A stretch of DNA of 22,489 nucleotides from JAJXWB01 sp039808645 (GTDB lineage: Bacteria > Pseudomonadota > Alphaproteobacteria > Rhizobiales > Beijerinckiaceae). Each line of letters begins with the position of its first letter. Within the stretch, counting starts at the first letter, position 1. Of this stretch, positions 1 to 7,110 are shown piece by piece. The stretch is from contig JBDHTL010000050.1 of NCBI GenBank assembly GCA_039808645.1, positions 1-22,489 on the forward strand, given 5' to 3'. Below the pieces are notes generated by a model. The model did not search any database. It was not told the origin of the DNA and saw nothing but the letters and a program-made list of their open reading frames with translations. The position numbers were made by a program, and so were the translations under genes.

Positions 1-2
1 AT

Positions 3-1757
3 ATCGACCACGGCAAGTCGACGCTGGCCGACCGCCTGATCCAGACGACCGGCGGTCTGGCGGAGCGCGAGATGGTGGAGCAGGTGCTCGATTCCATGGA
101 CATCGAGCGCGAGCGCGGCATTACCATCAAGGCCCAGACCGTCCGCCTCGACTACAAGGCCAAGGACGGCAAGACCTACGTGCTGAACCTTATGGACACG
201 CCCGGCCACGTCGACTTCGCCTACGAAGTGTCGCGGTCGCTGGCCGCCTGCGAGGGCTCGCTGCTGGTCGTCGACGCCTCGCAGGGCGTGGAGGCCCAGA
301 CCCTCGCCAACGTCTATCACGCGCTCGACGCGGGCCACGAGATCGTGCCGGTGCTCAACAAGATCGACCTGCCCGCCGCCGAGCCCGATCGCATCAAGCA
401 GCAGATCGAGGACGTGATCGGCCTCGATGCGTCCGACGCCGTGCCGATCTCGGCCAAGACCGGCCTCGGCATACCCGACGTGCTGGAAGCCATCGTCTCG
501 CGCCTGCCGCCGCCCAGGGGCGACGAGAAGGCGCCGCTGAAGGCGCTGCTCGTCGACAGCTGGTACGACCCCTATCTCGGCGTCGTCGTGCTCGTGCGCA
601 TCATCGACGGCGAGATGAAGAAGGGCCAGAAGATCCTGATGATGGGCACCGACGCCCATTACGAGATCGACCGGATCGGCGTCTTCCGGCCGAAGATGGA
701 GAATGTCGAGAAACTCGGCCCGGGCGAGGTCGGCTTCATCACCGCGCAGATCAAGCAGGTGGCCGACACCCGCGTCGGCGACACGATCACCGACGAGAAG
801 AAGCAATGCGCCGAGGCGCTCGCCGGCTTCAAGCCGGCGCAGCCTGTGGTGTTCTGCGGCCTGTTCCCGGTCGACGCCGCCGATTTCGAGGAGCTTCGCG
901 CAGCGATGGGCAAGCTGCGCCTCAACGACGCAAGCTTCTCCTACGAGATGGAATCCTCGGCCGCGCTCGGCTTCGGTTTTCGCTGCGGGTTTCTCGGCCT
1001 GCTGCATCTGGAGATCATCCAGGAGCGCCTGCACCGCGAGTTCAATCTCGACCTGATCGCGACCGCGCCATCGGTCATCTACAAGATCCACATGACCAAC
1101 GGCGACGTGATGGAGATGCACAATCCCGTCGACATGCCAGACGTCGTCAAGATCGACCACATCGAGGAGCCCTGGATCAGGGCGACGATCCTCACCCCCG
1201 ACGATTATCTCGGCGCGGTGCTGAAGCTCTGCCAGGACCGGCGGGGTAGCCAAGTCGATCTCAACTATGTCGGCAAGCGCGCGATGGTCACCTACGACCT
1301 GCCGCTCAACGAAGTCGTTTTCGATTTCTACGACCGCCTGAAATCGATCTCGAAGGGCTACGCCTCCTTCGACTACCAGCTGACCGACTATCGCGAGGGC
1401 GACCTCGTGAAGATGAACATCCTCGTCAACGCCGAACCGGTCGACGCGCTGTCCATGCTCGTGCATCGCACGCGCGCCGATTCACGCGGACGCGCGATGG
1501 TGGAGAAGCTGAAGGAGCTGATCCCGCCGCACATGTTCCAGATCCCGATCCAGGCGGCGATCGGCGCCAAGATCATCGCCCGCGAAACCGTGCGCGCGCT
1601 GCGCAAGGACGTGACGGCGAAATGCTACGGCGGCGACGTCAGCCGCAAGCGCAAGCTGCTGGAGAAGCAGAAGGAAGGCAAGAAGCGCATGCGGCAATTC
1701 GGCAAGGTCGAGATTCCGCAGGAGGCGTTTATTGCGGCGCTGAAGATGGATGGTTGA
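3..1757 (+). CDS. lepA: Elongation factor 4 (LepA), 5'-truncated by window edge
   Basis: Ribosome-associated GTPase that back-translocates or remodels stalled ribosomes. The visible 584 residues begin inside the P-loop (IDHGKSTLADRL), so only about 15-20 N-terminal residues are missing relative to the usual ~600. Visible GTPase motifs are the switch I region with RERGITIKAQT, G3 DTPGHVD, G4 NKID and G5 SAK. They are followed by EF-G-like domains and the LepA-specific C-terminal tail rich in Lys/Arg (KRKLLEKQKEGKKRMRQFGK), which distinguishes it from EF-G and TypA. It ends in TGA and converges on the psiE-like gene. The 146-bp gap between them holds a GC-rich imperfect hairpin (1841-1866) that may end transcription, although it belongs to a repeat copy. 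Identification is very secure. Confidence 0.98.
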   Translation: MDHGKSTLADRLIQTTGGLAEREMVEQVLDSMDIERERGITIKAQTVRLDYKAKDGKTYVLNLMDTPGHVDFAYEVSRSLAACEGSLLVVDASQGVEAQTLANVYHALDAGHEIVPVLNKIDLPAAEPDRIKQQIEDVIGLDASDAVPISAKTGLGIPDVLEAIVSRLPPPRGDEKAPLKALLVDSWYDPYLGVVVLVRIIDGEMKKGQKILMMGTDAHYEIDRIGVFRPKMENVEKLGPGEVGFITAQIKQVADTRVGDTITDEKKQCAEALAGFKPAQPVVFCGLFPVDAADFEELRAAMGKLRLNDASFSYEMESSAALGFGFRCGFLGLLHLEIIQERLHREFNLDLIATAPSVIYKIHMTNGDVMEMHNPVDMPDVVKIDHIEEPWIRATILTPDDYLGAVLKLCQDRRGSQVDLNYVGKRAMVTYDLPLNEVVFDFYDRLKSISKGYASFDYQLTDYREGDLVKMNILVNAEPVDALSMLVHRTRADSRGRAMVEKLKELIPPHMFQIPIQAAIGAKIIARETVRALRKDVTAKCYGGDVSRKRKLLEKQKEGKKRMRQFGKVEIPQEAFIAALKMDG

Positions 1758-1833
1758 GGCTTCGCGCCGTCATTGGGAGCCAAAGGGCTACGCGAGGCGC
1801 GCGCCCGATGCCGGGCTTCACGAATCCATTCGG

Positions 1834-1894
1834 GCGTCATCGACCGCCGCAGCGGGCGGACGGTCGATCCGGCGAATTGCGCGTACTGGCGGGG
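1834..1894 (+). repeat. 61-bp repeat, copy 1 (partner at 3644-3704, inverted)
   Basis: This segment matches the reverse complement of 3644-3704 at 54 of 61 positions without gaps, counted by eye. The core CCGCCGCAGCGGGCGGACGG can fold on itself. Read 5'-3', both copies can encode a related peptide containing RRSGRTV followed by a few residues and NCAY. In this copy the frame continues to TAG at 1926-1928 and so overlaps the 3' end of the psiE-like gene. It lies in the lepA/psiE convergent gap, so the hairpin could also act as a terminator. Whether the peptide is ever made is unknown. Confidence 0.8.
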
Positions 1895-1903
1895 TGGGCG
1901 CCG

Positions 1904-2353
1904 CTACGCCTTCCTGAACAGCGCATAGGCCGCGCCGACCGCCAGCAGCATCGCGCCCACGGTCGCCGCCTTCAGTTGCGCCTGATCGGAATAATCCATC
2001 GAGATCGCCTTGTTGAGCAGCGCGATCATGGCGATCTTCATCACCTTCTCGACCGGGATTTCGTGCGAGCGCACGATGGCCGCCAGCGCCTTCACGAGTT
2101 CGTAGCCGACCACGAGGATCAGGCCGGAATTGAACAGCGACAGAAGCTCGTCGACGTCGATGACATATTTCGCCGGCGTGTCGTTGGTGACGCCCTGCCA
2201 CAGCAGCATGAGCAGATGGGCCGCGCCGAAGAAGCAGCCGACGAGCACGACGGCGATGACGATGTAGACGGGGATGGAGGCGAAGGCGACGACGCGGTCG
2301 AGGATGTCGGGCGCTTCGTGCTCCGGCTGTTGGGTTTCTTCTGTATCGCTCAT
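1904..2353 (-). CDS. PsiE-like (phosphate-starvation-inducible E family) membrane protein
   Basis: 149-aa protein with about four hydrophobic segments (roughly residues 20-50, 70-92, 105-118 and 128-146). The soluble N-terminus is acidic and Gln/Glu-rich (MSDTEETQQPEHEAPDILDR). The pattern of an Asp/Glu-rich loop before LLSLFNSGLILVVGYELVKA and then SHEIPVEKVMKIAMIAL matches the PsiE/DUF2499-like inner-membrane family (PF06146 type). The molecular function of that family is unknown; in E. coli psiE responds to phosphate starvation and cAMP-CRP. The ATG start follows a weak AGAGAAG about 15 nt upstream. No Pho box was recognised. It sits immediately downstream of the broken toxin gene on the same strand. 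Its family is likely, its role is not known. Confidence 0.8.
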   Translation of the reverse strand: MSDTEETQQPEHEAPDILDRVVAFASIPVYIVIAVVLVGCFFGAAHLLMLLWQGVTNDTPAKYVIDVDELLSLFNSGLILVVGYELVKALAAIVRSHEIPVEKVMKIAMIALLNKAISMDYSDQAQLKAATVGAMLLAVGAAYALFRKA

Positions 2354-2405
2354 GGCCCGCTCAAGTTCTTCTCTGCCTTCGATGAACGCGATGCGCAGCT
2401 CCCGG

Positions 2406-2672
2406 TCAAGCCTCGCATCCTTGGTAATGGCAACGGCATTGCGCGATCAGCGGATCGTCGCCTTCGACGCGATAGCGAGCCGATGCTCCTGCGTGGGACG
2501 CCGCGACCACCAGTCTGACAGCGCGCCGCGCAGAGGCTCGGATTGCCGGTTCCCTGAAACGGCGTACGCGCGCATTCCTTGATGAGGCCGTTGCGCCGCG
2601 CGAGCAATTTGGATCGGTCGCCTGCCAGTGCAGGTAGTCGTCCCAGGCGCTGGCCAAGAATACGGGCCTCAT
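2406..2672 (-). pseudogene. YoeB/Txe-type toxin remnant with several frameshifts
   Basis: YoeB is a ribosome-dependent mRNA interferase. In three successive minus-strand frames I can read its conserved blocks in the correct order. First MRPVFLASAWDDYLHWQATD, then KLLARRNGLIKECARTPFQG and GNP, then EPLRGALSDWWSRR with EHRL, and finally YRVEGDDPLIAQCRCHY. These match the family pattern W-DYL-W-TD, LIK, TPFEG-GKPE-L, WSRR-EHRLVY and LI-CR-HY. Joining them needs three frame changes (near 2620, 2540 and 2485), so no functional toxin can be made. The first block is preceded by an ATG at 2672, but a short repeat separates it from the antitoxin remnant. Family identity is good; inactivation is seen directly unless the sequence has errors. 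Confidence 0.8.
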
Positions 2673-2725
2673 GGCGCGCCGTCCTTGCGAGCGCAGCGAA
2701 GCAATCCATCCCCGGATGATGATCG
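2673..2725. repeat. Short dispersed repeat between antitoxin and toxin remnants
   Basis: The plus strand reads CGTCCTTGCGAGCGCAGCGA then AGCAATCCATCCCC. The same words (GTCCTTGCGA, AAGCAATTCATCCCC) occur on the minus strand of the 160-bp element at 5129-5288, so this looks like a shortened member of the same family. It separates the antitoxin stop (2726-2728) from the toxin start at 2672, genes that in intact yefM-yoeB pairs overlap or nearly touch. That suggests insertion at the gene junction. The distance between the ATG at 2729 and the ATG at 2672 is 57 nt, a multiple of three. Confidence 0.6.
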
Positions 2726-2870
2726 TCATTCCGCGAGCTTCCGCGCCTTGCGCTCGCCAGCGTCGAGTTCGGCGATGGACTTCGCCAGTCGCTCGACATT
2801 CTTCGGACTGCGCAGCAGATAGGCCGTCTCCTCCCGCCGAGCCGCAATTTTGGATTCGGAAACAGGATTA
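2726..2870 (-). pseudogene. YefM/Phd-type antitoxin, C-terminal remnant
   Basis: The minus-strand frame ending in TGA (2728-2726) reads VSESKIAARREETAYLLRSP, then KNVERLAKSIAELDAGE and RKARKLAE. This is the characteristic end of a YefM/Phd antitoxin: a V(I/V)SE strand, then ETAYLLRSP-N--RL--SI--L--G. It is the C-terminal helix that clamps the YoeB toxin. The DNA-binding N-terminal half (about 40-50 residues, including the start codon) is missing. The recognisable part begins within about 10-15 bp of the stop of the upstream amidohydrolase gene. It is therefore a truncated gene, and its neighbour is the matching toxin remnant in the expected antitoxin-toxin order. Confidence 0.75.
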
Positions 2871-2878
2871 TTGCGCCG

Positions 2879-3574
2879 CTAGCACGCGTCGCGAAGGCAA
2901 GCGATCGCCTTTTCCAGCTTGGCGGACACGACCGACAAGTCGCCGGGCTTCCTGCGAAACGGACTTTCGAGATATAGCCGCTTGTTCACCTCGATCATGA
3001 TCGCGCAGACATTGGCGTGACCTGCATAGACTGTAGGCATGAGCGCCCCGGCGAACGGGGCGTTGAAGCCGACGCTGCAACCGCCCTCCGCAAGGATCTC
3101 GGCCAGACGGCGCACATGCGGCCCCGGCGTGTCGAAGCCTATACAAAAATCCGGCATGACCGCGCCGTTATGGAAGAAACTGGCCTGATAGTCCGAGAAG
3201 CTGTGAGCATCGAGCAGGACCACCGGATGGGTCGCGAGCGCGCGCGCGACTGCCGCCTCCAGCTGCGCGTGATGACGCGCATAGGCGTCGAGGATCGAGG
3301 CCATGTCGGGGTTCTCGCGCAGCGGACGGCCCTCGAGCGTCTGCGTATAGGCGATGCCGAGGCCGCGGGCCTGCAGCGGATCGTCGGGCAACCGTTCGAC
3401 GTCACACCAGATGCGTGCATACGGGAACGAAATCATCTCGTCCGCGGCCGCAAACAGCGTTTCAACGTACCAGTCGGTCGTGAGGTCGATTTCCGGTTCC
3501 GGATCGATGAGATAGCTCTCCCGAGAAGGCAGACGTGGCGACGAATGGGGATTGTGGGCGATGATACGACGCAT
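2879..3574 (-). CDS. N-formylglutamate amidohydrolase (FGase) family protein
   Basis: 231-aa cytoplasmic zinc-hydrolase-like protein. The FGase family hydrolyses N-formylglutamate to glutamate and formate in histidine use, but many members are uncharacterised. Motifs: HNPHSS (7-12) near the N-terminus, YLIDPEPEID (21-30), LLDAHSFSDYQ with the metal/catalytic DAHSF (122-126), a GFDTPGP turn (146-152) and EVNKRLYL (195-202). I chose the ATG at 3574 because it puts the HSS motif at its usual position and AGGA lies about 9 nt upstream. A longer in-frame reading to 3661 runs over the 61-bp repeat flank. No other hut genes are nearby, so its substrate is uncertain. Stop is TAG. Confidence 0.88.
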   Translation of the reverse strand: MRRIIAHNPHSSPRLPSRESYLIDPEPEIDLTTDWYVETLFAAADEMISFPYARIWCDVERLPDDPLQARGLGIAYTQTLEGRPLRENPDMASILDAYARHHAQLEAAVARALATHPVVLLDAHSFSDYQASFFHNGAVMPDFCIGFDTPGPHVRRLAEILAEGGCSVGFNAPFAGALMPTVYAGHANVCAIMIEVNKRLYLESPFRRKPGDLSVVSAKLEKAIACLRDAC

Positions 3575-3643
3575 GGTCGCGATCCTGCCGGACGCGAACG
3601 CCCATGTCCAATCGCCTTGCGTTCGCGCAAGCGCTGCCCTCAC

Positions 3644-3704
3644 CCCCGCAAGTAGGCGCAATTCGTCAGATACACCGTCCGCCCGCTGCGGCGGCCGATG
3701 ACGC
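3644..3704 (-). repeat. 61-bp repeat, copy 2 (inverted partner of 1834-1894)
   Basis: The reverse complement matches 1834-1894 at 54 of 61 positions. On the minus strand this copy encodes VIGRRSGRTVYLTNCAYLRG followed directly by TGA (3642-3640). The frame stays open upstream, across the pncB promoter region, to TTG codons near 3798-3804; I found no ATG. It could be a decayed small gene or a dispersed repeat that happens to be translatable. It lies in the 229-bp gap between the divergently transcribed FGase-like gene and pncB. Confidence 0.8.
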
Positions 3705-3739
3705 CTGACAGGACCGGCGCCTCTGAAATGCCGAGGCTT

Positions 3740-3768
3740 TTGGCTTTGGCTGCGCTATCGCCTATGCT
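3740..3768 (+). promoter_or_regulatory. Candidate sigma-70 promoter of pncB
   Basis: TTGGCT (3740-3745), a 17-bp spacer, and TATGCT (3763-3768) put transcription start near 3775 and a ~29-nt leader before the pncB ATG. The same arrangement (TTGGCG-17-TATGCT) occurs upstream of the gene at 14777. The prediction is by eye only. Confidence 0.45.
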
Positions 3769-3803
3769 GGCCTGGCATCGAGAGGAAACAGGCCACAAGT
3801 TCA

Positions 3804-5120
3804 ATGAGTTTCACCGACATCGCGACCCGGGCGTACAATCATTCGTTCCGGCTCGATCCGGTCCTGCGGACCCTTCTCGACACGGACTTCTACAAGCTGC
3901 TCATGCTCCAGATGATCTGGCGCAAGCACCGCGACGTCCCCGTCGCCTTCGGCATCGTCAACCGCACGTCCGCGGTGCGCGTCGCCGACGAAATCCCCGA
4001 GGCCGAACTGCGCGAACAACTCGACCATGCGCGCACGCTGCGTTTCTCGGCGCGCGAAAGGATCTGGCTCGCGGGCAACACGTTCTATGGCGTCCGCCAG
4101 ATTTTCCAGCCCGATTTCATCGAATGGCTGGCCGACTTCCAGCTGCCCGAATACGAACTCGAAAGGCGCGACGGCCAGTACGAACTCACCTTCCACGGCG
4201 CCTGGCCCTACACGACCATGTGGGAAATTCCGGCGCTGTCGATCATCAACGAATTGCGCGCCCGAAAGGTGCTGCACGGAATGGGGCGCTTCGAACTTGA
4301 CGTGCTCTACGCCCGCGCCAAGGCGAAGCTGTGGAGCAAGATCGAGCGGCTGCGCCAATTGAAGAAAGAAGGTCCGCTGCGCGTCGGCGATTTCGGCACG
4401 CGCCGCCGCCACGGCTATCTCTGGCAGCGCTGGTGCTGCGAAGCCTTGCAGGAAGGCATCGGCGACGCCTTCACCGGCACGTCCAACGTGCATATCGCGA
4501 TGGAGATCGGCGCGGAAGCCATCGGCACCAACGCGCACGAACTGCCGATGGTCTATGCCGCGCTCGCCGGGACGGACGAAAGGCGCGTGCGCGATTCCCG
4601 CTATTCCGTGCTGCAATCCTGGAGCGACACCTATTCCGGCAATCTTTTGGTCTTCCTGCCCGACGCCTACGGCACGACGGAATTCCTGCGCGACGCGCCG
4701 GACTGGGTCGCCGACTGGACCGGCGCGCGCCCGGATTCCAAGGATCCGATCGAGGCCGGCGAGGAACTGATCGCCTGGTGGCGCGAGCGCGGCCGCGAGC
4801 CCCGCGAAAAGCTGATCGTGTTTTCGGACGCGATGGACATCGACTCCATCGAGGAGACGTCGCGCCATTTCCGCGGCCGCGTGCGCGCGAGCTACGGCTG
4901 GGGCACCAACCTCACCAATGATTTTTCCGGCTGCGATCCCGGCGGCGACGATCGCCTGCGCGCCATTTCACTCGTCTGCAAGGTGATCGGCGCGGCCGGA
5001 CGCCCGGCGGTGAAGCTCTCGGACAATCCCCTGAAGGCGACAGGCCCGAAGGACGAGATCGAGCGATACCGCCACATCTTCAGCAGCGTCGGGATGCGCG
5101 CGCAGCCGGTGCTGGTGTGA
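3804..5120 (+). CDS. pncB: Nicotinate phosphoribosyltransferase
   Basis: Cytoplasmic enzyme converting nicotinate and PRPP (ATP-coupled) to nicotinate mononucleotide, the entry step of the Preiss-Handler NAD salvage route. 438 aa, the family's usual length. Visible blocks are LLDTDFYKLLMLQMIW (28-43), FGIVNRT, ERIWLAGN, and the type II phosphoribosyltransferase core VGDFGTRRRHGYLWQ. GTSNVHIA follows, and IGTNAHELPM carries His245, the equivalent of the autophosphorylated His of bacterial PncB. Near the C-terminus are FSDAMDID, YGWGTNLTND and KLSDNP. The ATG follows GAGAGGAAA about 15 nt upstream, somewhat far for a ribosome site. No other NAD genes adjoin. Downstream lies a MITE-like repeat. 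Confidence 0.97.
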   Translation: MSFTDIATRAYNHSFRLDPVLRTLLDTDFYKLLMLQMIWRKHRDVPVAFGIVNRTSAVRVADEIPEAELREQLDHARTLRFSARERIWLAGNTFYGVRQIFQPDFIEWLADFQLPEYELERRDGQYELTFHGAWPYTTMWEIPALSIINELRARKVLHGMGRFELDVLYARAKAKLWSKIERLRQLKKEGPLRVGDFGTRRRHGYLWQRWCCEALQEGIGDAFTGTSNVHIAMEIGAEAIGTNAHELPMVYAALAGTDERRVRDSRYSVLQSWSDTYSGNLLVFLPDAYGTTEFLRDAPDWVADWTGARPDSKDPIEAGEELIAWWRERGREPREKLIVFSDAMDIDSIEETSRHFRGRVRASYGWGTNLTNDFSGCDPGGDDRLRAISLVCKVIGAAGRPAVKLSDNPLKATGPKDEIERYRHIFSSVGMRAQPVLV

Positions 5121-5128
5121 GCGTTGCG

Positions 5129-5288
5129 CCGTCACCGCGAGACGCAATTTGCAAAGTCGGATCTGTTCCGACTTCGAAACATGCGACGCGGCGATCCATC
5201 CAGCAGCGTCTGACGGCTCGGGGATGAATTGCTTGATCGCGCCTGCGAAACCGCGCTGCGGTTTCGCAAGGACGCCTCGCAATGACGG
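5129..5288. repeat. 160-bp MITE-like element with 13-bp imperfect terminal inverted repeats
   Basis: The ends are CCGTCACCGCGAG (5129-5141) and CTCGCAATGACGG (5276-5288), inverted repeats of each other at 11 of 13 positions. Inside is a perfect 11-bp stem with a GCT loop (5244-5268, TGCGAAACCGC/GCGGTTTCGCA). Words such as GTCCTTGCGA and GCAATTCATCCCC on the minus strand recur in the short repeat at 2673-2725. It carries no convincing gene; the open frames through it are artefacts of base composition. It fills most of the 262-bp gap between pncB and the ABC ATPase. The hairpin could help end pncB transcription. Confidence 0.65.
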
Positions 5289-5334
5289 CGGGTGGCGATC
5301 TGACCGTCCCCGCCCCATATGAAGCCCGCAACGC

Positions 5335-5360
5335 GGCCGCCGGCCTGATCCCCGGCGGCC
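5335..5360 (+). terminator. Strong GC hairpin upstream of ABC ATPase (terminator or leader structure)
   Basis: A perfect 9-bp stem GGCCGCCGG/CCGGCGGCC with an 8-nt loop is followed by TTGTCTTC rather than a clean T-run. It ends 22 nt before the GTG start at 5383. It could end read-through from pncB or shape the leader of the transporter mRNA; the weak T-tract makes an efficient intrinsic terminator uncertain. Confidence 0.4.
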
Positions 5361-5382
5361 TTGTCTTCACTACGGAGCAGGC

Positions 5383-6300
5383 GTGTCGATCATTTCCATT
5401 GCCGGGGTCGGCAAGACCTACGGAAAATTCACCGCGCTGCACGACGTCGATCTCCAGATCGAGCGCGGCGAAATCTTCGCGCTGCTCGGGCCGAACGGCG
5501 CCGGCAAGACGACGCTGATCTCGATCGTCTGCGGCGCGGTGTCGATGACCCGCGGCGCGGTGACGATCGACGGCGCAGACATCCTGCGCGACTATCGCGT
5601 CACGCGCCGCAAGATCGGTCTCGTGCCGCAGGAAATCGCGCTCGATATCTTCGCCACCGTCTGGAGCACGGTCTCCTTCAGTCGCGCCCTTTTCGGCAAG
5701 CCGGCCGACAAGGCCTACATCGAGCGCCTGCTGCGCGATCTCGCGCTGTGGGACAAGCGCGATTCCAAGATCATCGAATTGTCCGGCGGTATGAAGCGCC
5801 GCGTGATGATCGCCAAGGCGCTGGCGCACGAGCCGAGCATCCTCTTTCTCGACGAGCCGACCGCGGGCGTCGACGTCGAATTGCGGCGCGACATGTGGGG
5901 GTTGGTTCGACGTTTGCGTGAAAGTGGCGTCACCATCATTCTCACGACGCACTATATCGAGGAGGCCGAGGAAATGGCCGACCGCGTCGGAATCATGAAG
6001 AGCGGCGCGCTGGTGCTGGTCGATGAGAAGCGCGCGCTGATGCGCAAGCTTGGCAAGCGGCGTCTCGTGCTGACGCTCGCCGAACCGCTGGCGGCGCCGC
6101 CGCCCTCGCTCGCCGGATGGCCGGTCGAGATCGAACAGGATGGCAGGCATATCGCCTACACCATCTCAGACGACGCCGAAAAAGGCGCGGCGCAGATCAT
6201 CCAGCGTCTCGGCGAAGCCGGCGTGCACATCAAGGACATGGCCATGAGCGAAAGCTCGCTCGAGCAGATCTTCGTCGATCTCGTCGGAGCCGCCGCATGA
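5383..6300 (+). CDS. ABC-2 type transporter, ATP-binding subunit (YadG/NodI-like)
   Basis: 305-aa nucleotide-binding subunit of a two-gene ABC-2 exporter at the inner membrane. Walker A GPNGAGKTT (36-44), Q-loop VPQE, signature LSGGM (133-137), Walker B LFLDEP with Asp157/Glu158, D-loop AGVD and switch His in TTHY. The ~80-residue C-terminal extension is typical of exporters of the YadG, NodI and CcmA-like group. The GTG start at 5383 is supported by GGAG 6-9 nt upstream and by the normal N-terminus (ISIAGVGKTYG). Its TGA overlaps the permease ATG by 4 bp (ATGA), so the two are translationally coupled. The substrate cannot be read from the sequence. Confidence 0.93.
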   Translation: MSIISIAGVGKTYGKFTALHDVDLQIERGEIFALLGPNGAGKTTLISIVCGAVSMTRGAVTIDGADILRDYRVTRRKIGLVPQEIALDIFATVWSTVSFSRALFGKPADKAYIERLLRDLALWDKRDSKIIELSGGMKRRVMIAKALAHEPSILFLDEPTAGVDVELRRDMWGLVRRLRESGVTIILTTHYIEEAEEMADRVGIMKSGALVLVDEKRALMRKLGKRRLVLTLAEPLAAPPPSLAGWPVEIEQDGRHIAYTISDDAEKGAAQIIQRLGEAGVHIKDMAMSESSLEQIFVDLVGAAA

Positions 6301-7073
6301 GCGCGCCGCGGTTCAACCCGCGCGGCGTCTTCGCGATCTTCGCTTCCGAGATGGCGCGTACGCGCCGCACGCTGTTGCAGAGCGTCGCGACGCCGGTGCT
6401 GACGACGGCGCTCTATTTCGTCGTCTTCGGCTCCGCCATCGGTTCGCGCATGCAGGAGATCGGCGGGGTCGCCTACGGCGCCTTCATCGTGCCGGGGCTC
6501 ATCATGCTGTCGCTGCTGACCACCAGCATCGTCAACGCCTCCATCGGCATCTATTTTCCGAAATTCACCGGCACGATCTACGAGATCCTGTCCGCGCCCC
6601 TGTCGGCGATCGAAGTGGTCGTCGGCTATGTCGGCGCCTCGACCGCCAAATCTGTCGTCATCGGCCTCATCATTCTGGCGACGGCGGCCTTCTTCACGCC
6701 GCTCGACATCGACCATCCTTTCATGATGGCGCTGTTCCTCGTGCTGACGGCCTTCACCTTCAGCCTGTTCGGCTTCATCATCGGCGTCTGGGCGAAGACT
6801 TTCGAGCAGCTCAATTTCGTGCCGGCGCTCGTCGTCACGCCGCTCACCTTTCTCGGCGGCGCCTTCTATTCCATTGACATGCTGCCGCCCTTCTGGCGCA
6901 CGGTCAGCCTGTTCAATCCGGTCGTCTATCTCATCAGCGGCTTCCGCTGGAGCTTTCATGGATCGGGCGACGTGCCGCTGGCGGCCAGCCTCGGGTTCAT
7001 GACCGGCGTCATCGGCCTCTGCCTCGGCGCGCTCGTCTGGATTTTCCGGACGGGCTACCGCCTGAAGCCGTAG
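6297..7073 (+). CDS. ABC-2 type transporter, permease subunit (YadH-like)
   Basis: 258-aa integral membrane protein with about six hydrophobic segments: TPVLTTALYFVVFGSAI, the AFIVPGLIMLSLLTT region, VVIGLIILATAAFF, a MALFLVLTAFTFSLFGFIIG block, the FVPALVVTPLTFLGGAFYS region, and GFMTGVIGLCLGALVWIF. The PLTFLGGAFYSIDMLPPFWR motif is the conserved ABC-2 permease signature seen in YadH and NodJ. It starts at the ATG inside the ATPase stop codon (ATGA); a longer in-frame reading exists but would overlap the ATPase gene heavily. With the ATPase it forms a minimal exporter (2+2 subunits). Stop is TAG, 37 bp from the convergent binding-protein gene. Confidence 0.93.
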   Translation: MSAPRFNPRGVFAIFASEMARTRRTLLQSVATPVLTTALYFVVFGSAIGSRMQEIGGVAYGAFIVPGLIMLSLLTTSIVNASIGIYFPKFTGTIYEILSAPLSAIEVVVGYVGASTAKSVVIGLIILATAAFFTPLDIDHPFMMALFLVLTAFTFSLFGFIIGVWAKTFEQLNFVPALVVTPLTFLGGAFYSIDMLPPFWRTVSLFNPVVYLISGFRWSFHGSGDVPLAASLGFMTGVIGLCLGALVWIFRTGYRLKP

Positions 7074-7110
7074 GCGCGCCGCGGTCTCCGCCGTTGCGGG
7101 GCGACCGGGT

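Noticed and set aside
2354..2405. In-frame upstream extension of the PsiE-like protein (acidic, ...EGREELERA)
   Set aside because: The frame has no usable start codon between the preceding stop and the ATG at 2353, and it overlaps the toxin remnant.
1622..2518. 298-codon plus-strand frame from the end of lepA across the psiE-like gene
   Set aside because: It overlaps two supported genes and has low-complexity His/Asp/Arg content. Only the short part inside the 61-bp repeat is of interest.
5080..6150. 356-codon minus-strand frame through the MITE-like element and ABC ATPase
   Set aside because: Antisense to an ATPase with all motifs, and it crosses a non-coding repeat.
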